Part shown: in pieces, positions 6,647 through 12,167 of the stretch
Numbering within the stretch: position 1 is the stretch's first letter
Layout: the number at the start of each line of letters is the position of its first letter
Origin: an uncultured Selenomonadales bacterium
Lineage (GTDB): Bacteria; Bacillota_C; Negativicutes; Selenomonadales; Selenomonadaceae
Direction: 5' to 3'
Length of the DNA stretch: 12,167 bases
Assembly (NCBI GenBank): GCA_937916025.1
Contig: CALGGX010000154.1
Span: 1-12,167 of the forward strand
Notes under the pieces: model-generated
Told to the model about the DNA's origin: nothing
What the model saw: only the letters and a program-made list of their open reading frames with translations
Database searches by the model: none
Translations under genes and position numbers: made by a program

Positions 6647-6684
6647 GAGGTTGCCGATGGTACCAATCATCGGTCGCCTCTTTT
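6647..6684 (+). terminator. Terminator of small unit 1, overlapping the 3' end of the restriction-methylase gene
   Basis: GAGGTTGCCGATG (6647-6659) can pair with CATCGGTCGCCTC (6668-6680) with one mismatch and two G-U pairs, followed by TTTT. The stop codon of the convergent restriction-methylase gene (TGA, 6669-6667) lies inside the 3' arm, so the two genes overlap tail to tail. Confidence 0.7.
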
Positions 6685-9480
6685 AATTGCGATTTTATCA
6701 GCCGCCGCGCCTGTTGTCAAGCACCGATACAAATCCATCAGCCGCGTGACGATCTCTGCCTCCGACATTTCAGCCGAGAAGCCGTAAGCGTCGAGCACCG
6801 CACGATCGTTTGCCGCATGAGCCGCGCGGAGTTCCGACGGCATGGTCGACTCGTCGTAAAGAGAAGCGAGAGAGCGATTTTGAAATTGCTGCCGCACTTC
6901 CAAAATCCGCGCTGCCGTTCTTTCAATTGCCGAAGTCCGATCGCACCATGGGAAGTTATTGTACACCATCACCGCCGAATATCGATAACTGATCTCGAGC
7001 CGTCCGGCGACAAGTCTCATCCACGCCATGTGCACAGAGGAAGTCAATACGCCGAAATGAAAAAGCTCGGCGTCCGGAACGACGAACAGTAAATCCGTCG
7101 CGATCACGTCCGGTGACACAAAACCGATTGGAATATATTTCCGCCGTTCCGATGAAACTTTCGGCACCGCAATATAATTCGTTGACGGTTGCCGCACGGC
7201 ATGAAATTTTTCGGCGAAGGCAGCGGCTCGTCGGGTTGAATCGGCTTTGCTTGACAATCGGAACTGCCGAACTGCTTTGACACGCGCGGCGATTAACGGC
7301 AACTTCAGATCATCTTCCGCAGCATCGACCAGCCACAAACAATATCGCCGCTTGTTGTTGATAAATTCTTCCGCGCCGAGCAACGGGCGAATGAATTTGA
7401 GCGCGGCGGGTTCCGAACGAATAAATTCCTCGACTTCATTCGCGTCAATAATCAAATTGCCGCCGTCGACGGGCATGCTTCCCATCATCATCGGAGGCAC
7501 ATTGCAGATCGGTTTCGCGCGTCTTTCGACGCTGAAGTCGGGCGCATCGAGCAGGTAGCCGTTGATATTTTTTGCAATGATTTTTTTCTCGCCGTCGAAG
7601 ATGATGCGCGGTTTCGTATTGGGCGCGGTTGAAAATCCGATGATCACACAATGCACCGCCGCCGGATTCTCCGACTCGCTCGTCCAACAAAACGTCCGAT
7701 ATGCAAAATCGATGCGGCAACTGTCAAAAAGCGGCGTCCAAAGCGTGCCGACACTCTCGCCTTGCGCGATCGAGTTTGTCGCGACGAACGCCGCGCGGGT
7801 TTCGGTGCCGACCATAAAGTCTGCCGCGCGTTTAAACCAACAGGCAATGAAGTCGAGGTTGCCGACATTTTTCCAACCGTCGAAAACGCGAACGAGATCG
7901 GCTTTGTTTTCCGGCGTCATAACGCGCGCGCCGCTGAACGGCGGGGTGCCGATTATGTAATCGACGCCGTCCGGAACAACTTCATTCCAATCGATTCGGA
8001 GCGCATTGCCGCAAACAATCCGCGCGGAATGTCGGAGCGGCAGGAGACTTACACCTTTTCGCGCGAGAACTTCCGTATCGAAATACATCTTGCTTTCGGA
8101 AATCCACATGGCGGTTTGCGCAATCGCCGCCGCAAAATCGTTGATCTCTATGCCGTAAAACTGATCAATCGACACTTTGATCGTGCAGGGGACGCCGAAT
8201 TTCAGCAACTCTCTCAAGACGTCATTCTCGAGCTCGCGGAGCTTGATGTAAGTTTCGGTCAAGAAATTGCCGCTCCCGCATGCCGGATCGAGAAATGTCA
8301 ACGACGCGAGTTTGTCTTGAAATTGTTCGAGAGCGCGGCGACGATTTTTTTTCGTCTTGCGTTTAATCTCGTCGAATTCGTCGTGCAGGGCGTCGAGAAA
8401 CAGCGGCTTGATCAACTTCAGAATGTTGGCGCGGGCTGTGAAATGCATGCCGCCCGCGCGGCGCGTATCTTCATTCAAATTCGACTCGAACAACGCGCCG
8501 AAGATCGTCGGATTGATCGCAAACCAATTGAGTTGATTGTCGTTGGCATTGAGATCAATGGAATTGGCAACAACTTTGTCAAAGTCCGGAATATCTTCGG
8601 CGTTTGCGGCAAAAAGCCCGCCGTTGACATAAGGAAAATCGCGCAACACCTTCGGCAAATCGCGCGGACGAAGATTGACGGGTTTGTCGGGAGTGTCAAG
8701 GACTTTGAACAGCGCGGCGAGCGCATTGTCGAAATCGTCGGCATGCCGCTTAACGAAGTCGACGAATTGATTCGGCACGAAAAGCGAAGCATCTTCGGCG
8801 TAAAGGCAGAACACCAGTCGAACGGAAAAGCGATTGAGTTGCGCGCGTTGATTCGGCGTCAAACGCTCGATGGGATTGGCGGCGGATTTTTGCTTGCCGA
8901 GCATTTTTCGAGCAAACGTTTCGCGGATTTTTTCAATGCTCTCGACGGCTTTGATGTCGATACTGCCGTCAAAAATATTTTCGTCATTGGGATCGACAAG
9001 GAAATTCAATCGCCGAAGCTCGACGGGCAGACGTTTGAATTTGATGATTTGCGGGGCGTTGTCAATCGGAACGATCGAAGTCGGCAGGCGATCGAGATCG
9101 TAAATGCGAAACTCATCGAAATTGCAAGTGATGATCCAACGCGGGCGTTTCGAGTACGGCAACGCATCGGCATAGCGTTTAGCCTGCTCGAAGGGCGTGC
9201 AAAAACTGCCGTCGGATTGCTGCACGGGTTTGTCGAGATCGATACCGCGCGACTTCTGCTCGATCAAAACGTCGGTTGTCGGAATCCAAACGTCGATGTA
9301 ACATTGACGTCCGTCGACTTCGATCGGAAATTCAAACCGGACGTGCTCGGAAGGATTTTTAAAGCCGAGCGCGGCGAGCAACTCGTTCCAAAACATTTGC
9401 GCATCGGATTTTTCGGAGCCGCGTTTGCTCCACGCGTCGACGAATTTTTTCAAAATCGACTGCCGCTTAACGATATTCAT
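6667..9480 (-). CDS. MmeI/YeeA-like type IIG restriction-methylase with altered catalytic motif
   Basis: The 937-residue single-chain protein has the layout of the MmeI/YeeA class. An N-terminal nuclease domain shows Asp63-x10-Glu74-Gln-Lys76 (PD-ExK-like). A helical spacer follows, then an N6-adenine methyltransferase with motif I LDPACGSGNFL (Asp398 on) and GIEINDFAAAIAQ. A target-recognition region lies near HFGVLTSSVHMAW and GRLEISYRYS, before a helical C-terminus. Such enzymes bind one asymmetric site, methylate one strand and cut at a distance. Motif IV, normally NPPF, reads GTPPF here: Thr512 (ACC) replaces the catalytic Asn (AAC), one base change. Methylation is therefore doubtful, and so is the safety of an active nuclease. 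The start is 5 nt after the upstream methyltransferase-like gene, with GGAG 10 nt before ATG. A close paralogue lies at 10845-12167. Confidence 0.88.
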   Translation of the reverse strand: MNIVKRQSILKKFVDAWSKRGSEKSDAQMFWNELLAALGFKNPSEHVRFEFPIEVDGRQCYIDVWIPTTDVLIEQKSRGIDLDKPVQQSDGSFCTPFEQAKRYADALPYSKRPRWIITCNFDEFRIYDLDRLPTSIVPIDNAPQIIKFKRLPVELRRLNFLVDPNDENIFDGSIDIKAVESIEKIRETFARKMLGKQKSAANPIERLTPNQRAQLNRFSVRLVFCLYAEDASLFVPNQFVDFVKRHADDFDNALAALFKVLDTPDKPVNLRPRDLPKVLRDFPYVNGGLFAANAEDIPDFDKVVANSIDLNANDNQLNWFAINPTIFGALFESNLNEDTRRAGGMHFTARANILKLIKPLFLDALHDEFDEIKRKTKKNRRRALEQFQDKLASLTFLDPACGSGNFLTETYIKLRELENDVLRELLKFGVPCTIKVSIDQFYGIEINDFAAAIAQTAMWISESKMYFDTEVLARKGVSLLPLRHSARIVCGNALRIDWNEVVPDGVDYIIGTPPFSGARVMTPENKADLVRVFDGWKNVGNLDFIACWFKRAADFMVGTETRAAFVATNSIAQGESVGTLWTPLFDSCRIDFAYRTFCWTSESENPAAVHCVIIGFSTAPNTKPRIIFDGEKKIIAKNINGYLLDAPDFSVERRAKPICNVPPMMMGSMPVDGGNLIIDANEVEEFIRSEPAALKFIRPLLGAEEFINNKRRYCLWLVDAAEDDLKLPLIAARVKAVRQFRLSSKADSTRRAAAFAEKFHAVRQPSTNYIAVPKVSSERRKYIPIGFVSPDVIATDLLFVVPDAELFHFGVLTSSVHMAWMRLVAGRLEISYRYSAVMVYNNFPWCDRTSAIERTAARILEVRQQFQNRSLASLYDESTMPSELRAAHAANDRAVLDAYGFSAEMSEAEIVTRLMDLYRCLTTGAAADKIAIKRGDR

Positions 9481-9485
9481 GCCGT

Positions 9486-10334
9486 TTAATCTCCGAAATC
9501 GAGCTCAATGCCGCGTTTTTCCGCTTCCGATTGAAACAGCGCGAAACATTCATGATGCGCCGTCGTCGAGTGAATGAAATCGGCAAGATAATCGTCGAAG
9601 ATCATCTCGCGCTCGCACAACTCGAACAGTCGCTCGAAATTCTCTTTGCGATCGATATCATACTCGATGCGGTGGATCAATCGAGCCAATTCCGCGCGGA
9701 CTTCGGCAGTGAACAATTGCTTCAGCGCGGCGACTTCCGCCTTCGAGCGACCGGCTTTGATCAGCCACGTCTTGACGCGCAGATCGTCACTGAAATTGTC
9801 GAAGCCGAAGCCGAGCCACTCATCGATGTCGACATCGGCAATCGACTCGGGCACAAACCGAATGTCTTTGAACAGCGCATCATTCAACAGCCGAACCACT
9901 TCCGGCTTCGCATACAATCGGCGACGTCGTTCCGGAAAAAATCCCGCGCGCAACTGTTCTAGCACGTCTGCATATCGAATGTTTTGGTATTGTGTGATGA
10001 GCGAGCCGAGCTCATTAATCAGCCGTCCGAAGTCGCGGAGCGTATCATACGGCTCGTGCGCAAACGTAAAAAAATCTTCCGCGATGATCAGATCAAACGT
10101 CTTGTCATCAAACGGAAGTTTCGCGCAGTTGAAGTCGTCGACAAACCACTCGAAATCGAGATCGCCGAACTCGATCTGTGTGTATCGATCGGACGTAAGC
10201 ACCGATATATCCGAATTCGGCATCATCGAGCGTAACTCGACAACATACGACAGACTCTCGACGAGCAGAATTTTTAACGGCGCGGGCGTCGGCACGAGCA
10301 ATTTCAACAAGCCGCGTCGCTCGATCTCGTCCAA
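9486..10334 (-). CDS. Degenerate class I methyltransferase-like protein of unknown target
   Basis: About 282 residues. LKILLVESLSYVVEL resembles the first strand of a SAM-binding Rossmann fold, but the usual G-x-G-x-G is missing. DISVLTSD fits strand 2. LPFDDKTFDLIIAEDFFTF followed by a helix and LGSLITQYQNIRY matches the Methyltransf_11 pattern. SAM binding is thus uncertain. The C-terminal half is helical, with no domain I know. I chose the TTG at 10334 because GAGGAG lies 8 nt upstream (10348-10343). The frame is open to an ATG at 10391, but that start has no ribosome site and would place coding sequence across the promoter of small unit 2. A GTG at 10343 overlaps the ribosome site. The gene ends 5 nt before the restriction-methylase start, so the two are probably co-transcribed and may act together, for example in DNA modification, though this is only inferred. 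Confidence 0.7.
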   Translation of the reverse strand: MDEIERRGLLKLLVPTPAPLKILLVESLSYVVELRSMMPNSDISVLTSDRYTQIEFGDLDFEWFVDDFNCAKLPFDDKTFDLIIAEDFFTFAHEPYDTLRDFGRLINELGSLITQYQNIRYADVLEQLRAGFFPERRRRLYAKPEVVRLLNDALFKDIRFVPESIADVDIDEWLGFGFDNFSDDLRVKTWLIKAGRSKAEVAALKQLFTAEVRAELARLIHRIEYDIDRKENFERLFELCEREMIFDDYLADFIHSTTAHHECFALFQSEAEKRGIELDFGD

Positions 10335-10350
10335 ATCATTCACTCCTCGG

Positions 10351-10392
10351 CTGAAAAAAAATGTAGACAACATACGAAACACATGATACAAT
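10351..10392 (+). promoter_or_regulatory. Promoter of small transcription unit 2
   Basis: TAGACA (10364-10369), 17 nt, then TACAAT (10387-10392) with extended -10 TG (CATGATACAAT) and an A-tract upstream (CTGAAAAAAAA). This is the same design as at 6351-6389. It lies over the 5' end of the divergent methyltransferase-like gene, so the two promoters must be very close or overlap. Confidence 0.7.
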
Positions 10393-10424
10393 TCACGTCA
10401 ACGGGTGACCGATGGTCGGCTTCC

Positions 10425-10436
10425 TCCCCGAAGGGA
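10425..10436 (+). promoter_or_regulatory. Hairpin over the ribosome binding site of small ORF 2
   Basis: TCCC (10425-10428) pairs with GGGA (10433-10436) around CGAA. The GGGA arm belongs to the purine-rich AAGGGATGTGG that lies before the ATG at 10447. The TCCC arm overlaps the end of the long-range helix (10415-10427), as in unit 1. The stem is short, so this is weaker than the unit 1 hairpin. Confidence 0.45.
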
Positions 10437-10446
10437 TGTGGTTGAC

Positions 10447-10530
10447 ATGAAGATTGACTACAAAAAAGGCACCTTTTGGGCAGCCGTGGGAAATCTGATC
10501 GTCAACGTCCTGCGCCGGATCTTTGATTGA
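10447..10530 (+). CDS. Small hydrophobic/basic peptide, 27 aa, toxin-like
   Basis: ATG at 10447, TGA at 10528; the ribosome site AAGGGATGTGG is about 10 nt upstream. The peptide starts MKIDYKKGTFWAAVGNLIV and ends NVLRRIFD: a basic head, a hydrophobic middle with Trp, and a basic C-terminus. It is shorter than the peptide of unit 1 but shares MKI, the Trp and (V/L)G-x-LI-x-x-V, so the two look like diverged relatives with a length change in the middle. Size and character resemble short membrane-active type I toxins such as AapA, but there is no sequence match I recognise. Its last 14 codons are duplicated downstream at 10647. Being this short, it needs transcript or peptide evidence. Confidence 0.55.
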   Translation: MKIDYKKGTFWAAVGNLIVNVLRRIFD

Positions 10531-10596
10531 GCGCGGGATAGCCGGTTAATTGTGAGTTAATTCGGCTTTCTGACGAGTAACCTATAAGGGTATCTT

Positions 10597-10639
10597 GGAG
10601 GAAGCCGACGGTGCTAATCATCGGCACCCGATTTTTTTT
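10597..10639 (+). terminator. Terminator of small unit 2
   Basis: GGTGC (10610-10614) can pair with GCACC (10624-10628) across a 9-nt loop, followed shortly by eight Ts. An alternative stem uses GCCGACG with CATCGGC and one mismatch. The whole 3' segment can instead pair with the 5' leader, so termination and end pairing draw on the same bases. Confidence 0.6.
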
Positions 10640-10646
10640 GACCGGA

Positions 10647-10691
10647 GTGGGAAATCTGATCGTCAACGTCCTGCGCCGGAGCTTCGATTGA
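10647..10691 (+). pseudogene. Truncated copy of small ORF 2 (last 14 codons)
   Basis: The copy reads VGNLIVNVLRRSFD and stop, identical to the end of the 27-aa peptide except Ser for Ile. It lacks the promoter, leader, ribosome site and first 13 codons. The first codon happens to be GTG, so a 14-aa product is conceivable, but only GACCGGAG lies directly before it with no proper spacing. Most likely it is a by-product of the tandem duplication, useful if at all as an RNA segment. Confidence 0.6.
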
Positions 10692-10844
10692 GCGCAGGAT
10701 AGCCGATTAATCCGCAGTTAATTCGGCTTTCTGACGAATAGTCCATAGGAATATCTTGGAGGGAGTCGACACGCCAGAATCAGCACCCGATTTTTTTTTT
10801 TATCTCATCGTCGAGCGTAATTTTATCAAACGCGCTTGAGATCG

Positions 10845-12167
10845 TCAACTGTTTTTTTGCGTCAAAGCCGAATACATCTCCATCAATCGAGAAACGATCT
10901 CCAACTCGGACATGTCGCGCGCAAAACCATACGCATCGAGGACGGCGTTGTCGTTTTCTTGATGCGCCGCGCGGAGTTCGCCCGGCATGGTCGCCTCATC
11001 GTAGAGAGATGCGAGCGATCGATCGCCGAATTTCGCCCGCACTTCCAAAATTCTCGCCGCCGTCTTTTCAATCATCGAAGTCCGAGCGCACCACACGAAG
11101 TTGTTGTACACAATCCGCCCCGAGTACCGATAGCTCATGCCGAGTCGTCCCGCCACCACCCGCATCCATGCCATATGCACCGACGACTCGAGCACGCCGA
11201 ATATGAACAGATCGGCGTTCGGCACGACACTCGCCGCGTCACCCGCTATCACGTTCGGCGACATAAATCCGATCGGGATGTATCGGCGTCGTTCGCCGCT
11301 CACGCGCGGCACCAGCAGGTAATTCGTCGTCGGCTGTCTGATCTCGGTGAACAGGTGCGGAGTCGACGCTCGCACTCGAGTTGCCGCCTTCCGACTCGAC
11401 AATCGAAACTCGCGCACCGCCTCGACGCGCTCGGCAATCGCCGGCATTTTCAGATCGTCCGCCGTCGCGTCCGTCAACCACAGACAATAGCGAGCCTTGC
11501 CGTTGATGTACTCTTCTGCACCGACAAACCGGCGTATGAAACGCTCCGCGCGCGGCTCACGTCGAAGCAATTCATCCCGCTCGTCCGGCGATAACAGTAA
11601 TTGCCCGCCGTCCGTCGGTTGGCTGCCTTTATTCATTGGCGGCACGTCACAGATCGGTTCCGCGCGGCGTCCGACAATCAGATCGGGCGCGTCGAGCAGA
11701 TACGCATTGATATTCTTCGCGATGATCTTTATGCCGTCGTCGAATATGATGCGCGGCTTCGGATTCTGCGCGTGCGAGAAGCCGATGATCACGCAATGAA
11801 CCGCCGCCGGATCTTCCGAATCGCTGAGCCACTTGAATGTGCGATATGCGAAATCGATATGAGCGTCGAGCACTTTCCACAGCGGTGCAACCTGCTCGCC
11901 TTGCGTGATCGAGTTGGTCGAGACGAATGCCGCGCGAGTCTCCGTTCCGATCATGAAGTCCGCCGCCTTCTTAAACCAGCACGCGACGTAATCGAGATTG
12001 CCGTTGCCTTTGACATTGGCGAAAACGCCGGACATCTCGGCTTGTTGCTCCTTCGTGCGGAAAGTTTTACCGATGAAGGGCGGATTGCTGATGATATAAT
12101 CGACGCCGCCCTGGACGACTTCATTCCAATCGAGGCGCAATGCATTGCCACGAACGATGTGCGCGGC
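10845..12167 (-). CDS. MmeI/YeeA-like type IIG restriction-methylase, C-terminal part (runs off window)
   Basis: The frame is open from the right edge (first codons AAHIVRGNALRLDWNEVV) to TGA at 10845, giving 440 residues. It aligns with the C-terminal half of the restriction-methylase at 6667-9480 nearly without gaps: methyltransferase motif IV ISNPPFIG, CWFKKAADFMIGTETRAAF, KIIAKNINAYLLDAPD, the recognition region ESSVHMAWMRVVAGRLGMSY, and a helical C-terminus. Here the catalytic NPPF is intact, so methylation is plausible. The nuclease and motif I parts would lie beyond the window. An internal TTG at 12140 is not the true start. Similar recognition regions in the two paralogues suggest related but not necessarily identical DNA sites. 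The 3' end faces small unit 2 on the other strand, as in the first copy. Confidence 0.88.
   Translation of the reverse strand, partial: AAHIVRGNALRLDWNEVVQGGVDYIISNPPFIGKTFRTKEQQAEMSGVFANVKGNGNLDYVACWFKKAADFMIGTETRAAFVSTNSITQGEQVAPLWKVLDAHIDFAYRTFKWLSDSEDPAAVHCVIIGFSHAQNPKPRIIFDDGIKIIAKNINAYLLDAPDLIVGRRAEPICDVPPMNKGSQPTDGGQLLLSPDERDELLRREPRAERFIRRFVGAEEYINGKARYCLWLTDATADDLKMPAIAERVEAVREFRLSSRKAATRVRASTPHLFTEIRQPTTNYLLVPRVSGERRRYIPIGFMSPNVIAGDAASVVPNADLFIFGVLESSVHMAWMRVVAGRLGMSYRYSGRIVYNNFVWCARTSMIEKTAARILEVRAKFGDRSLASLYDEATMPGELRAAHQENDNAVLDAYGFARDMSELEIVSRLMEMYSALTQKNS

Larger units (their letters stand above)
6396..6684 (+). other. Small structured transcription unit 1 with 5'-3' end pairing (type I toxin-like)
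   Basis: The predicted transcript runs from just after the -10 box to a T-run at 6681-6684 (~290 nt). It encodes a 45-codon ORF. The leader 6401-6412 pairs with 6667-6678 in a 12-bp helix (11 Watson-Crick plus one G-U). TCGGC (6415-6419) with GCCGA (6653-6657), and ACCTC (6420-6424) with GAGGT (6647-6651), extend it to 22 bp. After the stop codon, CAGCCG (6591-6596) and CGGCTG (6610-6615) form a hairpin followed by TGACG. All these elements recur in unit 2. The 3' arm can instead fold locally as a terminator, so the two structures exclude each other. Known type I toxin mRNAs (hok, aapA) use such end-to-end folding to block translation. I infer a similar control here; no antitoxin RNA is evident. 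Confidence 0.6.
10399..10639 (+). other. Small structured transcription unit 2 with 24-bp 5'-3' end pairing
   Basis: The predicted transcript is ~240 nt, from just after the -10 box to eight Ts (10632-10639). The leader pairs with the 3' end in three parts. GTCGGCTTCCTCC (10415-10427) matches 10597-10609 perfectly (13 bp). CCGATG (10409-10414) matches CATCGG (10619-10624). GGGTG (10403-10407) matches CACCC (10625-10629). A 9-nt loop and a single bulged A separate them. A post-stop hairpin, AGCCG (10540-10544) with CGGCT (10563-10567), then TGACG, matches unit 1. The leader also holds CCGA-TGG-TCGG, where unit 1 has CGAC-N7-GTCG. Base pairing is kept although many bases differ between units, which argues for selection on RNA structure. 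I infer a member of the same type I toxin-like family. Confidence 0.62.
10486..10803 (+). repeat. Tandem duplication (~160 bp unit) of the 3' half of small unit 2
   Basis: Copy 1 is about 10486-10646 and copy 2 is about 10647-10803, offset 161 bp at the left end and 159 bp at the right. Both begin GTGGGAAATCTGATCGTCAA and run through the post-stop hairpin, TGACGA, TATCTTGGAGG and GCACCCGATTT. Copy 2 keeps the AGCCG/CGGCT hairpin. Its terminator stem has decayed while its T-run has grown to 11 (10791-10801). Confidence 0.85.

Noticed and set aside
6587..6660. Resemblance of GGTTGCCGATGG and GACGCA to parts of a c-di-GMP-I (GEMM) riboswitch
   Set aside because: The tetraloop receptor, the GGCAAACC strand and correct helix order are missing, and the segment pairs better with the leader or as a terminator.
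6396..6684. Small unit as a 6S-like or purely non-coding RNA
   Set aside because: End pairing would fit. However, the near-perfect ribosome site 5 nt before an ATG and the shared peptide pattern in two diverged copies favour a coding mRNA.
7651..9489. Long + strand open frame (612 codons) opposite the restriction-methylase
   Set aside because: It mirrors the coding frame of a clearly recognised protein. Its translation is Arg/Asp/Val-rich without domains, as expected for an antisense shadow produced by codon bias.
1..12167. CRISPR arrays, tRNA, rRNA, insertion sequences
   Set aside because: No regularly spaced direct repeats, no cloverleaf or rRNA-like segments, and no transposase or terminal inverted repeats were seen.

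Overview
This 12.2 kb window looks like a chromosomal contig from a GC-moderate, Shine-Dalgarno-using bacterium. My best guess is a Firmicutes/Negativicutes relative, with modest confidence. It rests on the ispG-proS neighbourhood, strong AGGAGG ribosome sites, and an RTX-type protein whose C-terminus carries a YWF motif that I associate from memory with that group. From about 610 rightward the DNA is rich in GATC/CGATCG. The first ~600 bp are AT-rich and contain no GATC, so they look foreign or wrongly joined.

Left edge (1-600, + strand): the tail of an unrecognised gene overlaps a small gene resembling the DNA-binding domain IV of DnaA, a type often seen on phages and plasmids. A perfect palindrome, a bidirectional-terminator-like hairpin and a run of degenerate heptamers follow.

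Housekeeping operon (6252 down to 614, - strand): dCMP deaminase, ispG, an RTX repeat protein, proS and thiD are packed with gaps of 12, 6, -77 and 1 nt. They are probably read from a TTGACA-17-TAAACT promoter. The surprise is the RTX gene wedged between ispG and proS and running 77 nt into proS.

Defence-like region (6360-12167): two MmeI/YeeA-type restriction-methylase genes lie on the - strand. One is complete and follows a degenerate methyltransferase-like gene. The other runs off the right edge. Downstream of the 3' end of each, convergent to it on the + strand, is a paralogous short transcription unit. Each unit has an A-tract with an extended -10 promoter, a leader hairpin, a sequestered ribosome site, a small ORF (45 and 27 codons), a conserved post-stop hairpin and a terminator. 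In both units the 5' leader is extensively complementary to the 3' end (22 and 24 bp), and the pairing survives although the sequences differ. Foldback of mRNA ends, a buried ribosome site and a short amphipathic/hydrophobic peptide are hallmarks of type I toxin mRNAs such as hok and aapA. I infer a new family of type I toxin-like or otherwise RNA-regulated peptide genes tied to restriction-modification genes. No antitoxin RNA is identified. The second unit also carries a ~160-bp tandem duplication of its 3' half. The complete restriction-methylase has Thr in place of the catalytic Asn of the NPPF motif, while the partial paralogue keeps it.
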